Shown: piece by piece, positions 16,620-24,274 of the stretch | Layout of the letters: every line of letters starts with the position of its first letter | How positions within the stretch are numbered: position 1 is the first letter of the stretch | Assembly (NCBI GenBank): GCA_005776885.1 | Contig: SXOD01000015.1 | Location: forward strand, 1-44,424 | Direction of reading: 5' to 3' | From: Planctomycetia bacterium | GTDB taxonomy: Bacteria; Planctomycetota; Phycisphaerae; Phycisphaerales; SM1A02 | Length of the DNA stretch: 44,424 nt | Notes under the pieces: model-generated | The model's database searches: none | What the model was told of the DNA's origin: nothing | Seen by the model: the letters and a program-made list of their open reading frames with translations, nothing else | Program-made: the position numbers and the translations under genes

Positions 16620-18170
16620 ATGGATCGATCCACTCTCGGCTCTGTTCTCGTTCCGCTCATGGCCGGCTGCTTCTTGGGGTCGGGCTCACTTGCCCCAATC
16701 GCACAGGCCCAGGACGTCGGCTCACGCGAGTGGGCGCAGGCCACCCGCGACGAGCGCCTGGGCTGGTTCCGCGACGCGCGCTTTGGCATGTTCATCCACT
16801 GGGGCCTCTACGCCGTGCCGGGCGGCATGTGGAACGGCACCAACTACCCGGGCGCTGGCGAGTGGCTGATGCATTCCGCGAAGATCACGCCCGCCGACTA
16901 CGCGCCGCTGCAGTCGCAGTTCAATCCCGTCGACTTCAACGCCGACGAGTGGGTTCGCATCGCCAAGGCGGCGGGGCAGAAGTACATCGTCATCACCAGC
17001 AAGCATCACGATGGCTTTGCGCTCTTTGACAGCGCGCTCACCGACTGGGACGTGATGGGGACGCCCTTCAAGCGCGACATCATCAAGGAGCTGGCCGACG
17101 CCTGCGAACGCGAGGGCATCGCTTTCTGCGTCTACCACTCCATCATGGACTGGACGCACCCGGACTACCTGCCGCGGCGCAAGTGGGACGGCCGGGCGAC
17201 CGATGGCGCCAACTTCGACCGCTACCGAGAGTTCATGAAGGGGCAGCTGAGCGAGCTCCTCTCCGGTCGCTACGGCAACATGGGGATCCTCTGGTTCGAC
17301 GGCGAGTGGGAAGGCACCTGGAACCACGAGATGGGGCTGGACCTGGCGCGGCATGTGCGATCGCTGCAGCCGTCGATCATCATCAACAACCGAGTGGACA
17401 AGGGGCGCCAAGGCATGGCCGGCCTGGACGGCGAAGGCCAGTGGGAAGGGGATTACGGCACTCCCGAGCAAGAGATTCCCGCCAGCGGCCTGCCCGGCGT
17501 GGACTGGGAAACCTGCATGACCATGAATCGGTCGTGGGGCTTTCACCAGAATGACCACAACTGGAAGAGTGCCCAGTCGCTCGTGCGCGGCTTGGTGGAC
17601 ATCGCCAGCAAAGGCGGCAACTTCCTCCTGAATGTCGGGCCGCAGCCCGATGGCCGCATCCCCCAGGAGAGCATTGATCGATTGACGGCGATGGGCGACT
17701 GGATGGAGACCAACGGCGAGTCGATCTACGGCACGGCGGCCAGCCCGTTCAACCGCGCGCCGGCCTGGGGTCGAGTCACGCAGAAGCCGCTGCCCGGGGG
17801 GAAGACTCGGTTGTACCTGCACATCTTTGAATGGCCGGTGGCGGCAGACGGCGCATCAACCGTGGAGTTCACGCTGCCGCCCTTCAAGAATGCATGGTCC
17901 AACGCGCGGCTCCTGGGAAACACGGCCTTTGAAGTAAAGCCGGGCGCGACGGCGGGGACGGTCGTGCTTCCAGCCACCCCTCCCAGCGCGACGGCGAGCG
18001 TGCTGGCGATCGACCTCGACGGAACACCCGAGGTAGTGGCTTTGTTCACGGCGCCCGCGGCCGATGGCTCGGTCACCCTCGCCGCGCACACGCTCACGAT
18101 CCGTGCGGTGGACCTTCCCCGCCTGGCGCTCATGAACCTGCGCGCGGTGCGACTGGTGCCGGCGAGGTGA
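16620..18170 (+). CDS. Secreted alpha-L-fucosidase, GH29
   Basis: The 516-residue protein has a signal peptide (residues 1-31, ending AQAQD) and a GH29 barrel: FRDARFGMFIHWGLYAVPGG, YIVITSKHHDGFALFDS, the nucleophile strand GILWFDGEWEGTW (candidate nucleophile Asp227) and DIASKGGNFLLNVGPQPDG. A C-terminal beta-sandwich of about 110 residues follows. It should release alpha-L-fucose from oligo- or polysaccharides by a retaining mechanism outside the cytoplasm. A second GH29 gene lies 3 kb downstream on the other strand, so host- or alga-derived fucosylated glycans are likely substrates (inference). Its last 41 bases overlap the convergent phosphodiesterase gene. Confidence 0.94.
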   Translation: MDRSTLGSVLVPLMAGCFLGSGSLAPIAQAQDVGSREWAQATRDERLGWFRDARFGMFIHWGLYAVPGGMWNGTNYPGAGEWLMHSAKITPADYAPLQSQFNPVDFNADEWVRIAKAAGQKYIVITSKHHDGFALFDSALTDWDVMGTPFKRDIIKELADACEREGIAFCVYHSIMDWTHPDYLPRRKWDGRATDGANFDRYREFMKGQLSELLSGRYGNMGILWFDGEWEGTWNHEMGLDLARHVRSLQPSIIINNRVDKGRQGMAGLDGEGQWEGDYGTPEQEIPASGLPGVDWETCMTMNRSWGFHQNDHNWKSAQSLVRGLVDIASKGGNFLLNVGPQPDGRIPQESIDRLTAMGDWMETNGESIYGTAASPFNRAPAWGRVTQKPLPGGKTRLYLHIFEWPVAADGASTVEFTLPPFKNAWSNARLLGNTAFEVKPGATAGTVVLPATPPSATASVLAIDLDGTPEVVALFTAPAADGSVTLAAHTLTIRAVDLPRLALMNLRAVRLVPAR

Positions 18171-19296
18171 CGGCGGGCGGTGTTGCGGGTGGCGTGACGG
18201 TGAGCGGCAGCGACTCGCCCCCGTACACCGATCCCGGGACCGGTTCCAGCCCCAGCAGTTGCAGCGCCGCGTTGCCCGCGTCGGTGTTGCGAATCGGCGC
18301 GGTGACGCGTTCGTGCGTAGTGGCGCGATCAACGCCCGGGTCTGCTCGAACGCCGCTGTTGGTGGCGTAGAGATCGCAGGAGTGCTCGGTGCCATCGACC
18401 CACACGATGAACGGGATGCGGTAGTTCACGAGTGCGTCTTGGTCTGTGTGCGTGCCGAACGGCACGCCGCCGCCGTGGTCGGCCGTGAGCACGATGGCGG
18501 TGCGGCCATTGAGCTTCGGGTCGGTGTCGATGGCCGTGAGCAGCCTCCCCAACTCATCATCCACGGCCTTCACGCTGGCCATCCAGGGCTGGTTCGGCTC
18601 GGTGGTCCACCCTGTCGTGTGACCGACGCTGTCGGGGAGCGCGTAGTGGGCAAAGACCAGTCCGCGAGTCGCATCGTCGGGGCGCGTGTCTGGGGTGTCT
18701 GGGGTGTCTGGGGCGTCCAGCGTGTCGAGGGCGTCGATCACCGCGTCGGTCACCCTCGGCATGTCCGGGGCAAATGTGAAAGTGTCGATCTTGTTCCGGC
18801 CGTTGTCGCCGCCGCGCGGATCGGCGTCTGCCGCGCCGTACTCATCACCCCAGGTCTGCGCAAAGAGCGTGAACTTGAGCTTGCTGGCGATGGCGGCGGT
18901 GGAGAGCCCCGCATCGTGGGCCACGTCGAAGCAGCTGGCGATGTATCGACTCGGCGAGGGCCGCACCAAGCCGCCCGCCGCAGGCGCCAGCGGGAGCGTG
19001 TTCAGTTCGTAGGCGTGGCCGCTGGGGCCGAGCATCATTCGCCCCGTCACCATGCCGACGTGGTTGGGAAGGGTGACGCTGATGTCCGGGTCGCACCTGG
19101 CGTTGAGCGTGTGCGGACCCTGGAGGAGTCGTCCGAAGGCCGGCAGCTGCCCGAGCGAGGAGCCCTCCAGCGCATCGGCACGCAAGCCGTCGACGCTCAC
19201 GATCACGACGCGGTCGACTGGCGGCGCAGGGGGGAGAACCAAGGCAGCAATCGCGCAAGGGATCAGCAACATCGCCGCGAAGCGTAGGCGAGACAT
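18130..19296 (-). CDS. Secreted alkaline-phosphatase-superfamily phosphodiesterase (NPP-like)
   Basis: The 388-residue protein starts with a signal peptide (about 25 residues). It carries the metal-site layout of the alkaline phosphatase superfamily in nucleotide pyrophosphatase/phosphodiesterase style: VIVSVDGLRADAL, the candidate Thr nucleophile in ISVTLPNHVGMVTG, HYALPDSVGHTTGW and VLTADHGGGVPFGTH. It should cleave phosphodiester or phosphomonoester bonds outside the cytoplasm; a sulfatase role is less likely because no CxPxR motif is present. An Asp-Thr-Pro repeat (positions near residue 195-205) arises from a 9-bp tandem repeat. The C-terminal 25 residues are Pro/Thr/Ala-rich. Confidence 0.85.
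   Translation of the reverse strand: MSRLRFAAMLLIPCAIAALVLPPAPPVDRVVIVSVDGLRADALEGSSLGQLPAFGRLLQGPHTLNARCDPDISVTLPNHVGMVTGRMMLGPSGHAYELNTLPLAPAAGGLVRPSPSRYIASCFDVAHDAGLSTAAIASKLKFTLFAQTWGDEYGAADADPRGGDNGRNKIDTFTFAPDMPRVTDAVIDALDTLDAPDTPDTPDTRPDDATRGLVFAHYALPDSVGHTTGWTTEPNQPWMASVKAVDDELGRLLTAIDTDPKLNGRTAIVLTADHGGGVPFGTHTDQDALVNYRIPFIVWVDGTEHSCDLYATNSGVRADPGVDRATTHERVTAPIRNTDAGNAALQLLGLEPVPGSVYGGESLPLTVTPPATPPAVTSPAPVAPRAGS
18687..18713. repeat. 9-bp tandem repeat TGTCTGGGG x3
   Basis: Three perfect copies lie inside the phosphodiesterase gene and encode Asp-Thr-Pro repeats on the minus strand, in a loop between conserved motifs. Copy number could vary without shifting the frame. Confidence 0.9.
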
Positions 19297-19305
19297 GTGC
19301 GTGTG

Positions 19306-19315
19306 TCGCTAGCCT
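19306..19315. promoter_or_regulatory. Near-symmetric -10 region TCGCTAGCCT
   Basis: The plus strand TAGCCT (19310-19315) would give a leader of about 20 nt for the sulfotransferase-like gene. The minus strand TAGCGA (19306-19311) lies nine bases before the phosphodiesterase ATG but lacks the final T of the consensus. Confidence 0.3.
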
Positions 19316-19341
19316 GCGAACCTTCGCCGGACCGCCACACC

Positions 19342-20067
19342 ATGTCGACCCACATCTGCCTGTGGTCCGGTCCGCGCAATGTCTCGACGGCGCTGATGTA
19401 CGCGTTCGACCAGCGATCGGACACGCGATGCTCGGACGAGCCGCTGTACGCGCACTACCTCAGCGTCTCGGAGGCAGGCCACCCTGGGCGGGACGAGGTG
19501 CTGGCGGCGCAGGACAACGATGGCGCGCGCGTGGTGCGGGAGGTCGTCCTGGCCCCCACCGCGGAGCCGCTCCACTTCCAAAAGCACATGGCGCATCACC
19601 TGGTGCAGCTTGACCTTGGGTTCCTGTCCCACACGCGCAATGTGCTCCTCGTACGGGACCCTGCTGAAGTGGCAGTGACTCTTTCCGTCCAGGTGCCAAA
19701 CCCCACCATGCGAGACATCGGGATGGAGCGACAGGTGGAGCTCCTGGTCGACCTTGAATCGCGAGGACAGGATGTGCCCGTCCTGGACGCGCGAGAACTC
19801 CTCTTGGACCCCGAAGGCGTCCTGCGTGAGCTCTGCGTGCGACTGTCGATTCCGTGGGATGCGTCGATGCTGTCCTGGCCCGCCGGTGCGCGCAAGTGCG
19901 ATGGCGTGTGGGCGAAGCACTGGTACCAGAATGTGCATCGATCCACGGGCTTCGGAGCTCATCGACCCAAGACGGAGCCCATCCCCGCAAGCCTGCGGCC
20001 ATTGATCGACCAGTGCCGGCCGCTCTATGACACTCTGCACGCACGGGCCATCCGCGCCCGGACCTAG
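19342..20067 (+). CDS. Sulfotransferase-like P-loop protein
   Basis: The 241-residue protein opens with WSGPRNVSTALMYAF, which fits the 5'-phosphosulfate-binding loop of PAPS-dependent sulfotransferases, followed by the LLVRDPAEVAVTL segment in the position of the 3'-phosphate-binding motif. It would transfer sulfate from PAPS to a small acceptor in the cytoplasm, though acceptor and activity are unknown. A gene for a class IV aminotransferase starts ten bases after its stop. The start ATG at 19342 places the P-loop about eight residues in, as usual. Its TAG stop is part of the next gene's TAGGCT promoter hexamer. Confidence 0.75.
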   Translation: MSTHICLWSGPRNVSTALMYAFDQRSDTRCSDEPLYAHYLSVSEAGHPGRDEVLAAQDNDGARVVREVVLAPTAEPLHFQKHMAHHLVQLDLGFLSHTRNVLLVRDPAEVAVTLSVQVPNPTMRDIGMERQVELLVDLESRGQDVPVLDARELLLDPEGVLRELCVRLSIPWDASMLSWPAGARKCDGVWAKHWYQNVHRSTGFGAHRPKTEPIPASLRPLIDQCRPLYDTLHARAIRART

Positions 20068-20070
20068 GCT
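20065..20070 (+). promoter_or_regulatory. -10-like hexamer TAGGCT, 7 nt before aminotransferase ATG
   Basis: The hexamer contains the stop codon of the preceding gene and is followed by GCGCGGG and the ATG at 20078. The same hexamer with a 7-nt gap precedes the gene at 34199. Confidence 0.45.
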
Positions 20071-20077
20071 GCGCGGG

Positions 20078-21022
20078 ATGGCACCCTCGACCCCCGCATC
20101 CCTCCTCCCCGACCCGCGCAACGCCGACCTCCGCGTGTGGGTCGATGGGGAGATCGTGCCGCGCTCAGAAGCCAAGGTCTCCGTCTTTGACAGCGTGGTG
20201 CAGGGCGGCGATGCCGTGTGGGAGGGTGTCCGTGTCTACAACGGACGAGTCTTTGCCCTGGACGAGCATGTGAAACGGCTCCTCGCCTCTGCGCACGCAC
20301 TGGCGTTTGTAGGCGCTCCCACGGCGGATGAGGTGCGCCAAGCCATCTTTGCCACGCTTCGCGCCAACGGAATGCGTGATCGAGCCCACATGCGCGTGAC
20401 CCTCACGCGCGGTCGCAAGGTCACCTCAGGCATGGATCCCCGAAACAACCAGGAGGGGTGCACCCTCATCGTCCTGGCCGAGTGGAAGCCGCTCGCCGAC
20501 ACGCGCGGCCGGCCGGTGGGGGAGGGAGCTGGCGGCGGAGCCGGGATCACCCTCATCACCAGCTCGATTCGACGCAATCCGGCGCAGTGCCTGGACTCGA
20601 AGATCCACCACAACAACCTCCTCAACAACATCCTGGCCAAGATCGAGGCCAATGCGGCGGGGGCGGACGACGCGTTGATGCTTGACATGGAGGGCTTCAT
20701 CGCGGAGACCAACGCGACCAATGTGTTTCTGGTGCGGGGAGGCGTCGTGTTCACCCCATTCGCTGACGCATGCCTCCCCGGCATCACGCGCGCGAAGGTG
20801 CTGGAACTGTGTCGCGCGCACGACATCGCCCACGCAGAGAAGCGACTGACGCTTGCGGAGGCGTGGACGGCTGACGAGATGTTCGTGACGGGCACGCTTG
20901 GGGAGTTGACGCCGGTGCGTCTCCTGGATGGTCGCGTGATCGGAGGCGGCCCCGTCACCGGCAGGCTGCGCGCGCTCTACGCCGACTTGACCGCTCGCGA
21001 GGGCGAGTCGATCCCCGCCTGA
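20078..21022 (+). CDS. Class IV aminotransferase (branched-chain/D-amino-acid type)
   Basis: The 314-residue PLP enzyme shows fold-type IV features: VWVDGEIVPRSEAKVSVFDSVVQGG, the candidate PLP lysine in CLDSKIHHNNLLNNILAKIEA, FIAETNATNVFLV, CLPGITRAKVLELC and DEMFVTGTLGELTPV. It transfers amino groups between an amino acid and a 2-oxo acid; branched-chain, D-alanine or aminodeoxychorismate-lyase-like roles cannot be separated by sequence alone. Its tight placement behind the sulfotransferase-like gene suggests a shared pathway for a sulfated amino compound (inference). A Gly-rich insertion (GEGAGGGAG) sits in a surface loop. Confidence 0.9.
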   Translation: MAPSTPASLLPDPRNADLRVWVDGEIVPRSEAKVSVFDSVVQGGDAVWEGVRVYNGRVFALDEHVKRLLASAHALAFVGAPTADEVRQAIFATLRANGMRDRAHMRVTLTRGRKVTSGMDPRNNQEGCTLIVLAEWKPLADTRGRPVGEGAGGGAGITLITSSIRRNPAQCLDSKIHHNNLLNNILAKIEANAAGADDALMLDMEGFIAETNATNVFLVRGGVVFTPFADACLPGITRAKVLELCRAHDIAHAEKRLTLAEAWTADEMFVTGTLGELTPVRLLDGRVIGGGPVTGRLRALYADLTAREGESIPA

Positions 21023-21081
21023 GTCGGCGAGCGGGGATCATGCGAACGCGCGGCCTGTTCGATGCCGCACACCGCCTTGGC

Positions 21082-21120
21082 GCGGTGGGTCATTCGAGAA
21101 AAACTCGAGAATCCCACCGC
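21082..21120. terminator. Hairpin between convergent aminotransferase and GH29 genes
   Basis: Outer arms GCGGTGGG and CCCACCGC are complementary and flank an inner TCGAG-AAAAA-CTCGA stem. The structure lies in the 108-base convergent gap and has no clear T-tract on either side. It is a candidate bidirectional terminator. Confidence 0.5.
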
Positions 21121-21130
21121 TTCAAGGGCC

Positions 21131-23260
21131 TCACCCGCCGCCAAACGCCGAGGTCGGGACCACGTGCCGTTCACCGCCAGGCCCCGCCCACTCCAGCGAG
21201 AGCGTCGCCGCGCCACCGCCTTCAAAGAACCCCACGCGGATCGTGTGCGCGCCCGCCGCGAGAGGCGCCTGCCCACGAACATCCTTCGCGCCGTGCGGAC
21301 CGTCATTGTCCACGACGGGCCGGCCATCGATCCACAGCATCGACCCATCGTCGCTGGTCAGCCAAAAGGTCCAGATGCCGGTTGCTGGCACATCGATCAC
21401 TCCGTCGAACTGCACGGCAAAGTTGTCCTCGGGAAGGCCAGGCGGCAGGGCGATGGATGACACGGCGATCGCACTCGACCGCGGCGGCGCCATGCCCTCA
21501 GGCTGCGCGATGAACAACGCGGAGCCAGGCGCGTGCACAAACTGCCCGGGACCACCCTCCAGCACCGTCGCCGCCAGTCGAGGCGACATCCCGGCCACCG
21601 CCGGCCACGGCGTCGCGAGCGTGTAGGTCCCGGCGAAGGGGTCGCCCGTCACGGCGCCGCGAACGACGCTCCGAGCACGCACTCGCGAGGTGACCGTGAG
21701 CGGGACCGTGTCATTCGATCCACGCAGCGTCCGCGTCGTCGGCCCGCTGATCCGAGGCTCGCTCCCGTCGGTGGTCACCAACACCTCGCTGCCGGGAGCG
21801 ACTTCAAAGCCAAGTGGCGTCGACTCCTCGAACAGCCCTGGCTCGACCGAGGGCCTTGGCGTCCCAGCGATTGGCGGCCAACTCGCGACCTCCAGCCTGA
21901 TCACCGTATCCATGCTGCTACCGCTCGTGTGCACTCCCGGAGGCAGCGCCACCACCCCGTCCGCTCCGCGATGCATGAACTCAATCGGCTCGCCACCGAT
22001 CCCCGCCAGTCCGAGCACGGACACGGAGTCCACGGCGGCCGCCAGTCCCGGCAGCACGATCTCGCCGGACTCGGGCCGCTCGAACACATGGAGGTAGAGC
22101 TCGCCGCCTGCGCCCCCGCCCGCACCGCCCCCGCCCGCACCACCACCAGCACCGCCGGTGTCCGCGCCCTCACGCACCGTCAACCGCCCCCACGGATACA
22201 CCGCCGGAGCGTGGATCGTCCCGGCGCCGCGCGTGCCTCGAATGGACTCGGCGTTGTGGTCCATCCACTCGCCGATCTCGCCCAGACGCTTCAGTGCCAC
22301 GGCGTCAAGCCTTCCATTGCCGTCGGGACCGACGTTGAGGAGGAAGTTGCCATCCTTGGACGCGATGTCCGCCAGCATGCGCACCAGTTCCGCCGCGGGC
22401 TTGTAGGTATCCACTCGCGGGGTGTAGCCCCACGACTCGTTCATCGTCATGCATGTTTCCCACGGGCGGGAAAGCGGCGCGTCGGGAATCGTGTTCTCGG
22501 GGGTGTCATAGTCGCCGGGAAGCGACCAACGGTTGTTGACCAAGAGCCCGGGCTGCAAGTCACGGGCGCGCGCCAGGAGATCACGCGAACCGTGTGCCTC
22601 TGGGCCATGCTCCCAGTCGCCATCGCCCCACAGGATGTCGATGTCGCCAAACTGCCCTCCCAACAACTCTTCAAGGTGTGTGCGCGTGCGTTGGGCGTAC
22701 CTGGCGTAGTCCACCCCGTCCGCGGAGCGAGCATCCCACGCCCGCCGCGGCAGGTAGTCCGCATCGTGCCAGTCGAGCAGTGAGTAGTAGAAGCCCAGCC
22801 GAATCCCCTCCTGCTGGCACGCGTCCGCCAACTCCTTGAGCGGACTGCGACCGCGAGCGGCGAAGGGCGTCATCGCGATGTCACTGGGGCTGTCGGCGCT
22901 GTCCCACAGGCAGAAGCCCTCGTGGTGCTTGGTGGTGATGACGATGTAGCCCATGCCTGCGCGCCTGGCCGCCGACACGATCGCCGTCGCGTCAAATCCA
23001 GCCGGGTCAAACCGAGGCAACAACTCGTGCTGGTACTGGACAGGATCGATCTGCCCCTTGGAGAGGAGCCATTCGGTCCAGCCGCCGAGGAATCGTTTTC
23101 GCCAGGTGCCGGCGGCCTCGGCGTACAGCCCCCAGTGGATGAACATGCCGAATCTGGCCTCGCGCCACCAGGTGTAATCGGGAGGCGGAGCGATTGGCGC
23201 GGATGCGGCCTGCGGCACACACATCGAGACGCTGACCGCGAGAGCCTGCAGTATTCCCAT
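21131..23260 (-). CDS. Secreted multidomain alpha-L-fucosidase, GH29 with PA14 domain
   Basis: The 709-residue protein has a signal peptide (about residues 1-20) and a GH29 barrel with REARFGMFIHWGLYAEAAG, IVITTKHHEGFCLWDSAD, DIDILWGDGDW (candidate nucleophile Asp213) and DIASKDGNFLLNVGPDGNG. A Gly/Ala linker (about residues 370-390) follows, then a beta region with LGFEVAPGSEVLVTTDGSEP that resembles chitobiase/beta-hexosaminidase C-terminal domains, and finally a PA14-like carbohydrate-binding domain (about 570-705: WTFWLTSDDGSMLWIDGRPVVDNDG). It should bind and defucosylate an extracellular glycan. TAGCAT lies six bases before the ATG. Confidence 0.92.
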   Translation of the reverse strand: MGILQALAVSVSMCVPQAASAPIAPPPDYTWWREARFGMFIHWGLYAEAAGTWRKRFLGGWTEWLLSKGQIDPVQYQHELLPRFDPAGFDATAIVSAARRAGMGYIVITTKHHEGFCLWDSADSPSDIAMTPFAARGRSPLKELADACQQEGIRLGFYYSLLDWHDADYLPRRAWDARSADGVDYARYAQRTRTHLEELLGGQFGDIDILWGDGDWEHGPEAHGSRDLLARARDLQPGLLVNNRWSLPGDYDTPENTIPDAPLSRPWETCMTMNESWGYTPRVDTYKPAAELVRMLADIASKDGNFLLNVGPDGNGRLDAVALKRLGEIGEWMDHNAESIRGTRGAGTIHAPAVYPWGRLTVREGADTGGAGGGAGGGGAGGGAGGELYLHVFERPESGEIVLPGLAAAVDSVSVLGLAGIGGEPIEFMHRGADGVVALPPGVHTSGSSMDTVIRLEVASWPPIAGTPRPSVEPGLFEESTPLGFEVAPGSEVLVTTDGSEPRISGPTTRTLRGSNDTVPLTVTSRVRARSVVRGAVTGDPFAGTYTLATPWPAVAGMSPRLAATVLEGGPGQFVHAPGSALFIAQPEGMAPPRSSAIAVSSIALPPGLPEDNFAVQFDGVIDVPATGIWTFWLTSDDGSMLWIDGRPVVDNDGPHGAKDVRGQAPLAAGAHTIRVGFFEGGGAATLSLEWAGPGGERHVVPTSAFGGG

Positions 23261-23266
23261 CCCGTC

Positions 23267-23287
23267 ATGCTAGGGAGGTAACCTCCC
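23267..23287. promoter_or_regulatory. Divergent promoter with 15-bp palindrome GGGAGGTAACCTCCC
   Basis: The minus strand TAGCAT (23267-23272) is six bases before the GH29 ATG. The plus strand TAACCT (23279-23284) is ten bases before the ATG at 23295 and lies inside a perfect palindrome (23273-23287). The palindrome could be an operator or simply the sequence context of the hexamer. Confidence 0.4.
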
Positions 23288-23294
23288 TCCCCCC

Positions 23295-24149
23295 ATGCCA
23301 TCGATCACGCTCAACGGCACCTCGATCCCGCTCACCCAGCAGAAGGCCGACGCCTTCGGCAAGATCGCCAACGTGGCACTGCCACAGATGCCCAAGGTGC
23401 CGCTGGGGTCGATCCTCGCAGCGCTCCTCACCGATGCCAAGAAGCAGTCGATCGGGAACGACCACGCCCTGGTGCAGGCCAGCCTCTGGATGCTGCACGA
23501 GATGGGCGTGCGTGCGGTGGAACTGGACGATGTCGCCGGGACCATGAAGGTGACGGAGCACATTCCTTCCGAGCAGATGGCTCGCGACAACACGGACCCC
23601 TTCACGACGGGAAACATGGCCACGGGCCGGGCGATGGTGGTCGCGCTGCACAACCGCGCCAACCGGACCTTCCACCTCAACGGCGAGAAGCTTGACCTCA
23701 CGCCCCCCAAGCTGGAGGACATGAAGAAGACGGTCGCCGGCATCAACCAGTTGCGGCGCGTCAACGAGGACCACATGGCGGCCGCCGCCAGGTACCTCGG
23801 CGGCCTGACCAAGCAGGAAGGTCATCGCGACTCTCCGGCGTTCCGTTGTGCGACCACGCTCCTCTCCGACTTTGGGATCTGCGCGGTTCGCGTGGATGCC
23901 GAGGGCGGACTGCTCACCGTGGAAGGGTTGAATGAGGCCGATGCGATGTGCGGCGCGTACCTGCAGGGAGCCTCTCCCGAGCAGGTTCGGGCCGCAAGGG
24001 ATCGAGTCCGAAGCCTGGCGCAGAGTGCCAAGGCGGCGGGGACTCGCGGCGCGCCATCGACTCCGGTCAACACGCCGGACCGGTCCGAGAACCAGCCATC
24101 CCCAGCGGCTGCGACATCCGTGGCCATCAAGCGACGTCGGCGAGACTGA
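23295..24149 (+). CDS. Hypothetical protein with internal duplication
   Basis: I do not recognise this 284-residue protein. It has no signal peptide or membrane segment. Two stretches look like diverged copies of one unit: SLWMLHEMGVRAVELDDVAG (near residue 63) and ATTLLSDFGICAVRVDAEGG (near residue 186), each followed by a short strand and an acidic helix. The C-terminal ~50 residues are Ala/Pro/Ser-rich and end in a basic KRRRRD tail, which could contact nucleic acid. It is divergent from the second GH29 gene with a 34-base gap. The start fits TAACCT ten bases upstream. Confidence 0.75.
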   Translation: MPSITLNGTSIPLTQQKADAFGKIANVALPQMPKVPLGSILAALLTDAKKQSIGNDHALVQASLWMLHEMGVRAVELDDVAGTMKVTEHIPSEQMARDNTDPFTTGNMATGRAMVVALHNRANRTFHLNGEKLDLTPPKLEDMKKTVAGINQLRRVNEDHMAAAARYLGGLTKQEGHRDSPAFRCATTLLSDFGICAVRVDAEGGLLTVEGLNEADAMCGAYLQGASPEQVRAARDRVRSLAQSAKAAGTRGAPSTPVNTPDRSENQPSPAAATSVAIKRRRRD

Positions 24150-24174
24150 AATCGACTGCGCATTTCACCCCCCA

Positions 24175-24193
24175 AACTGGTTTTTTGCCAGTT
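24175..24193 (+). other. Weak hairpin in the gap before the VCBS gene
   Basis: Arms AACTGG and CCAGTT enclose a T6G loop just after the hypothetical gene. The T-run lies in the loop, not after the stem, so termination is doubtful. The rest of the gap to 24260 holds possible -10 hexamers (TATCAA at 24220) and no gene. Confidence 0.25.
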
Positions 24194-24260
24194 CCGGTGG
24201 ATTCTGCCCCTCCACGGGCTATCAATAGGTGCTCGAGCCCCTTGCGGGCGGTTGTTCGTC

Positions 24261-24268
24261 AGGAGGAG
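24261..24268 (+). promoter_or_regulatory. Strong ribosome-binding site AGGAGGAG
   Basis: The site lies six bases before the ATG at 24275 and decides that start. Strong SD sites are rare in this window; the others precede the HTH regulator, its partner and rho. Confidence 0.75.
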
Positions 24269-24274
24269 ACTTTC

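Noticed and set aside
18687-18713. Tandem repeat as a possible CRISPR or phase-variation tract
   Set aside because: Units are 9 bp without spacers and lie in frame inside a coding region, so they change only the number of Asp-Thr-Pro units.
19342-19390. First motif as a generic ATP-binding P-loop kinase
   Set aside because: The WSGPRNVSTAL loop lacks the GK(S/T) of kinases and fits the sulfotransferase 5'-phosphosulfate loop better.
21533-22783. 416-codon plus-strand open frame
   Set aside because: Antisense to the second GH29 gene, which shows all family motifs.
24175-24193. AACTGG-T6G-CCAGTT as an intrinsic terminator
   Set aside because: The stem is only six base pairs and the T-run is in the loop rather than after the stem.
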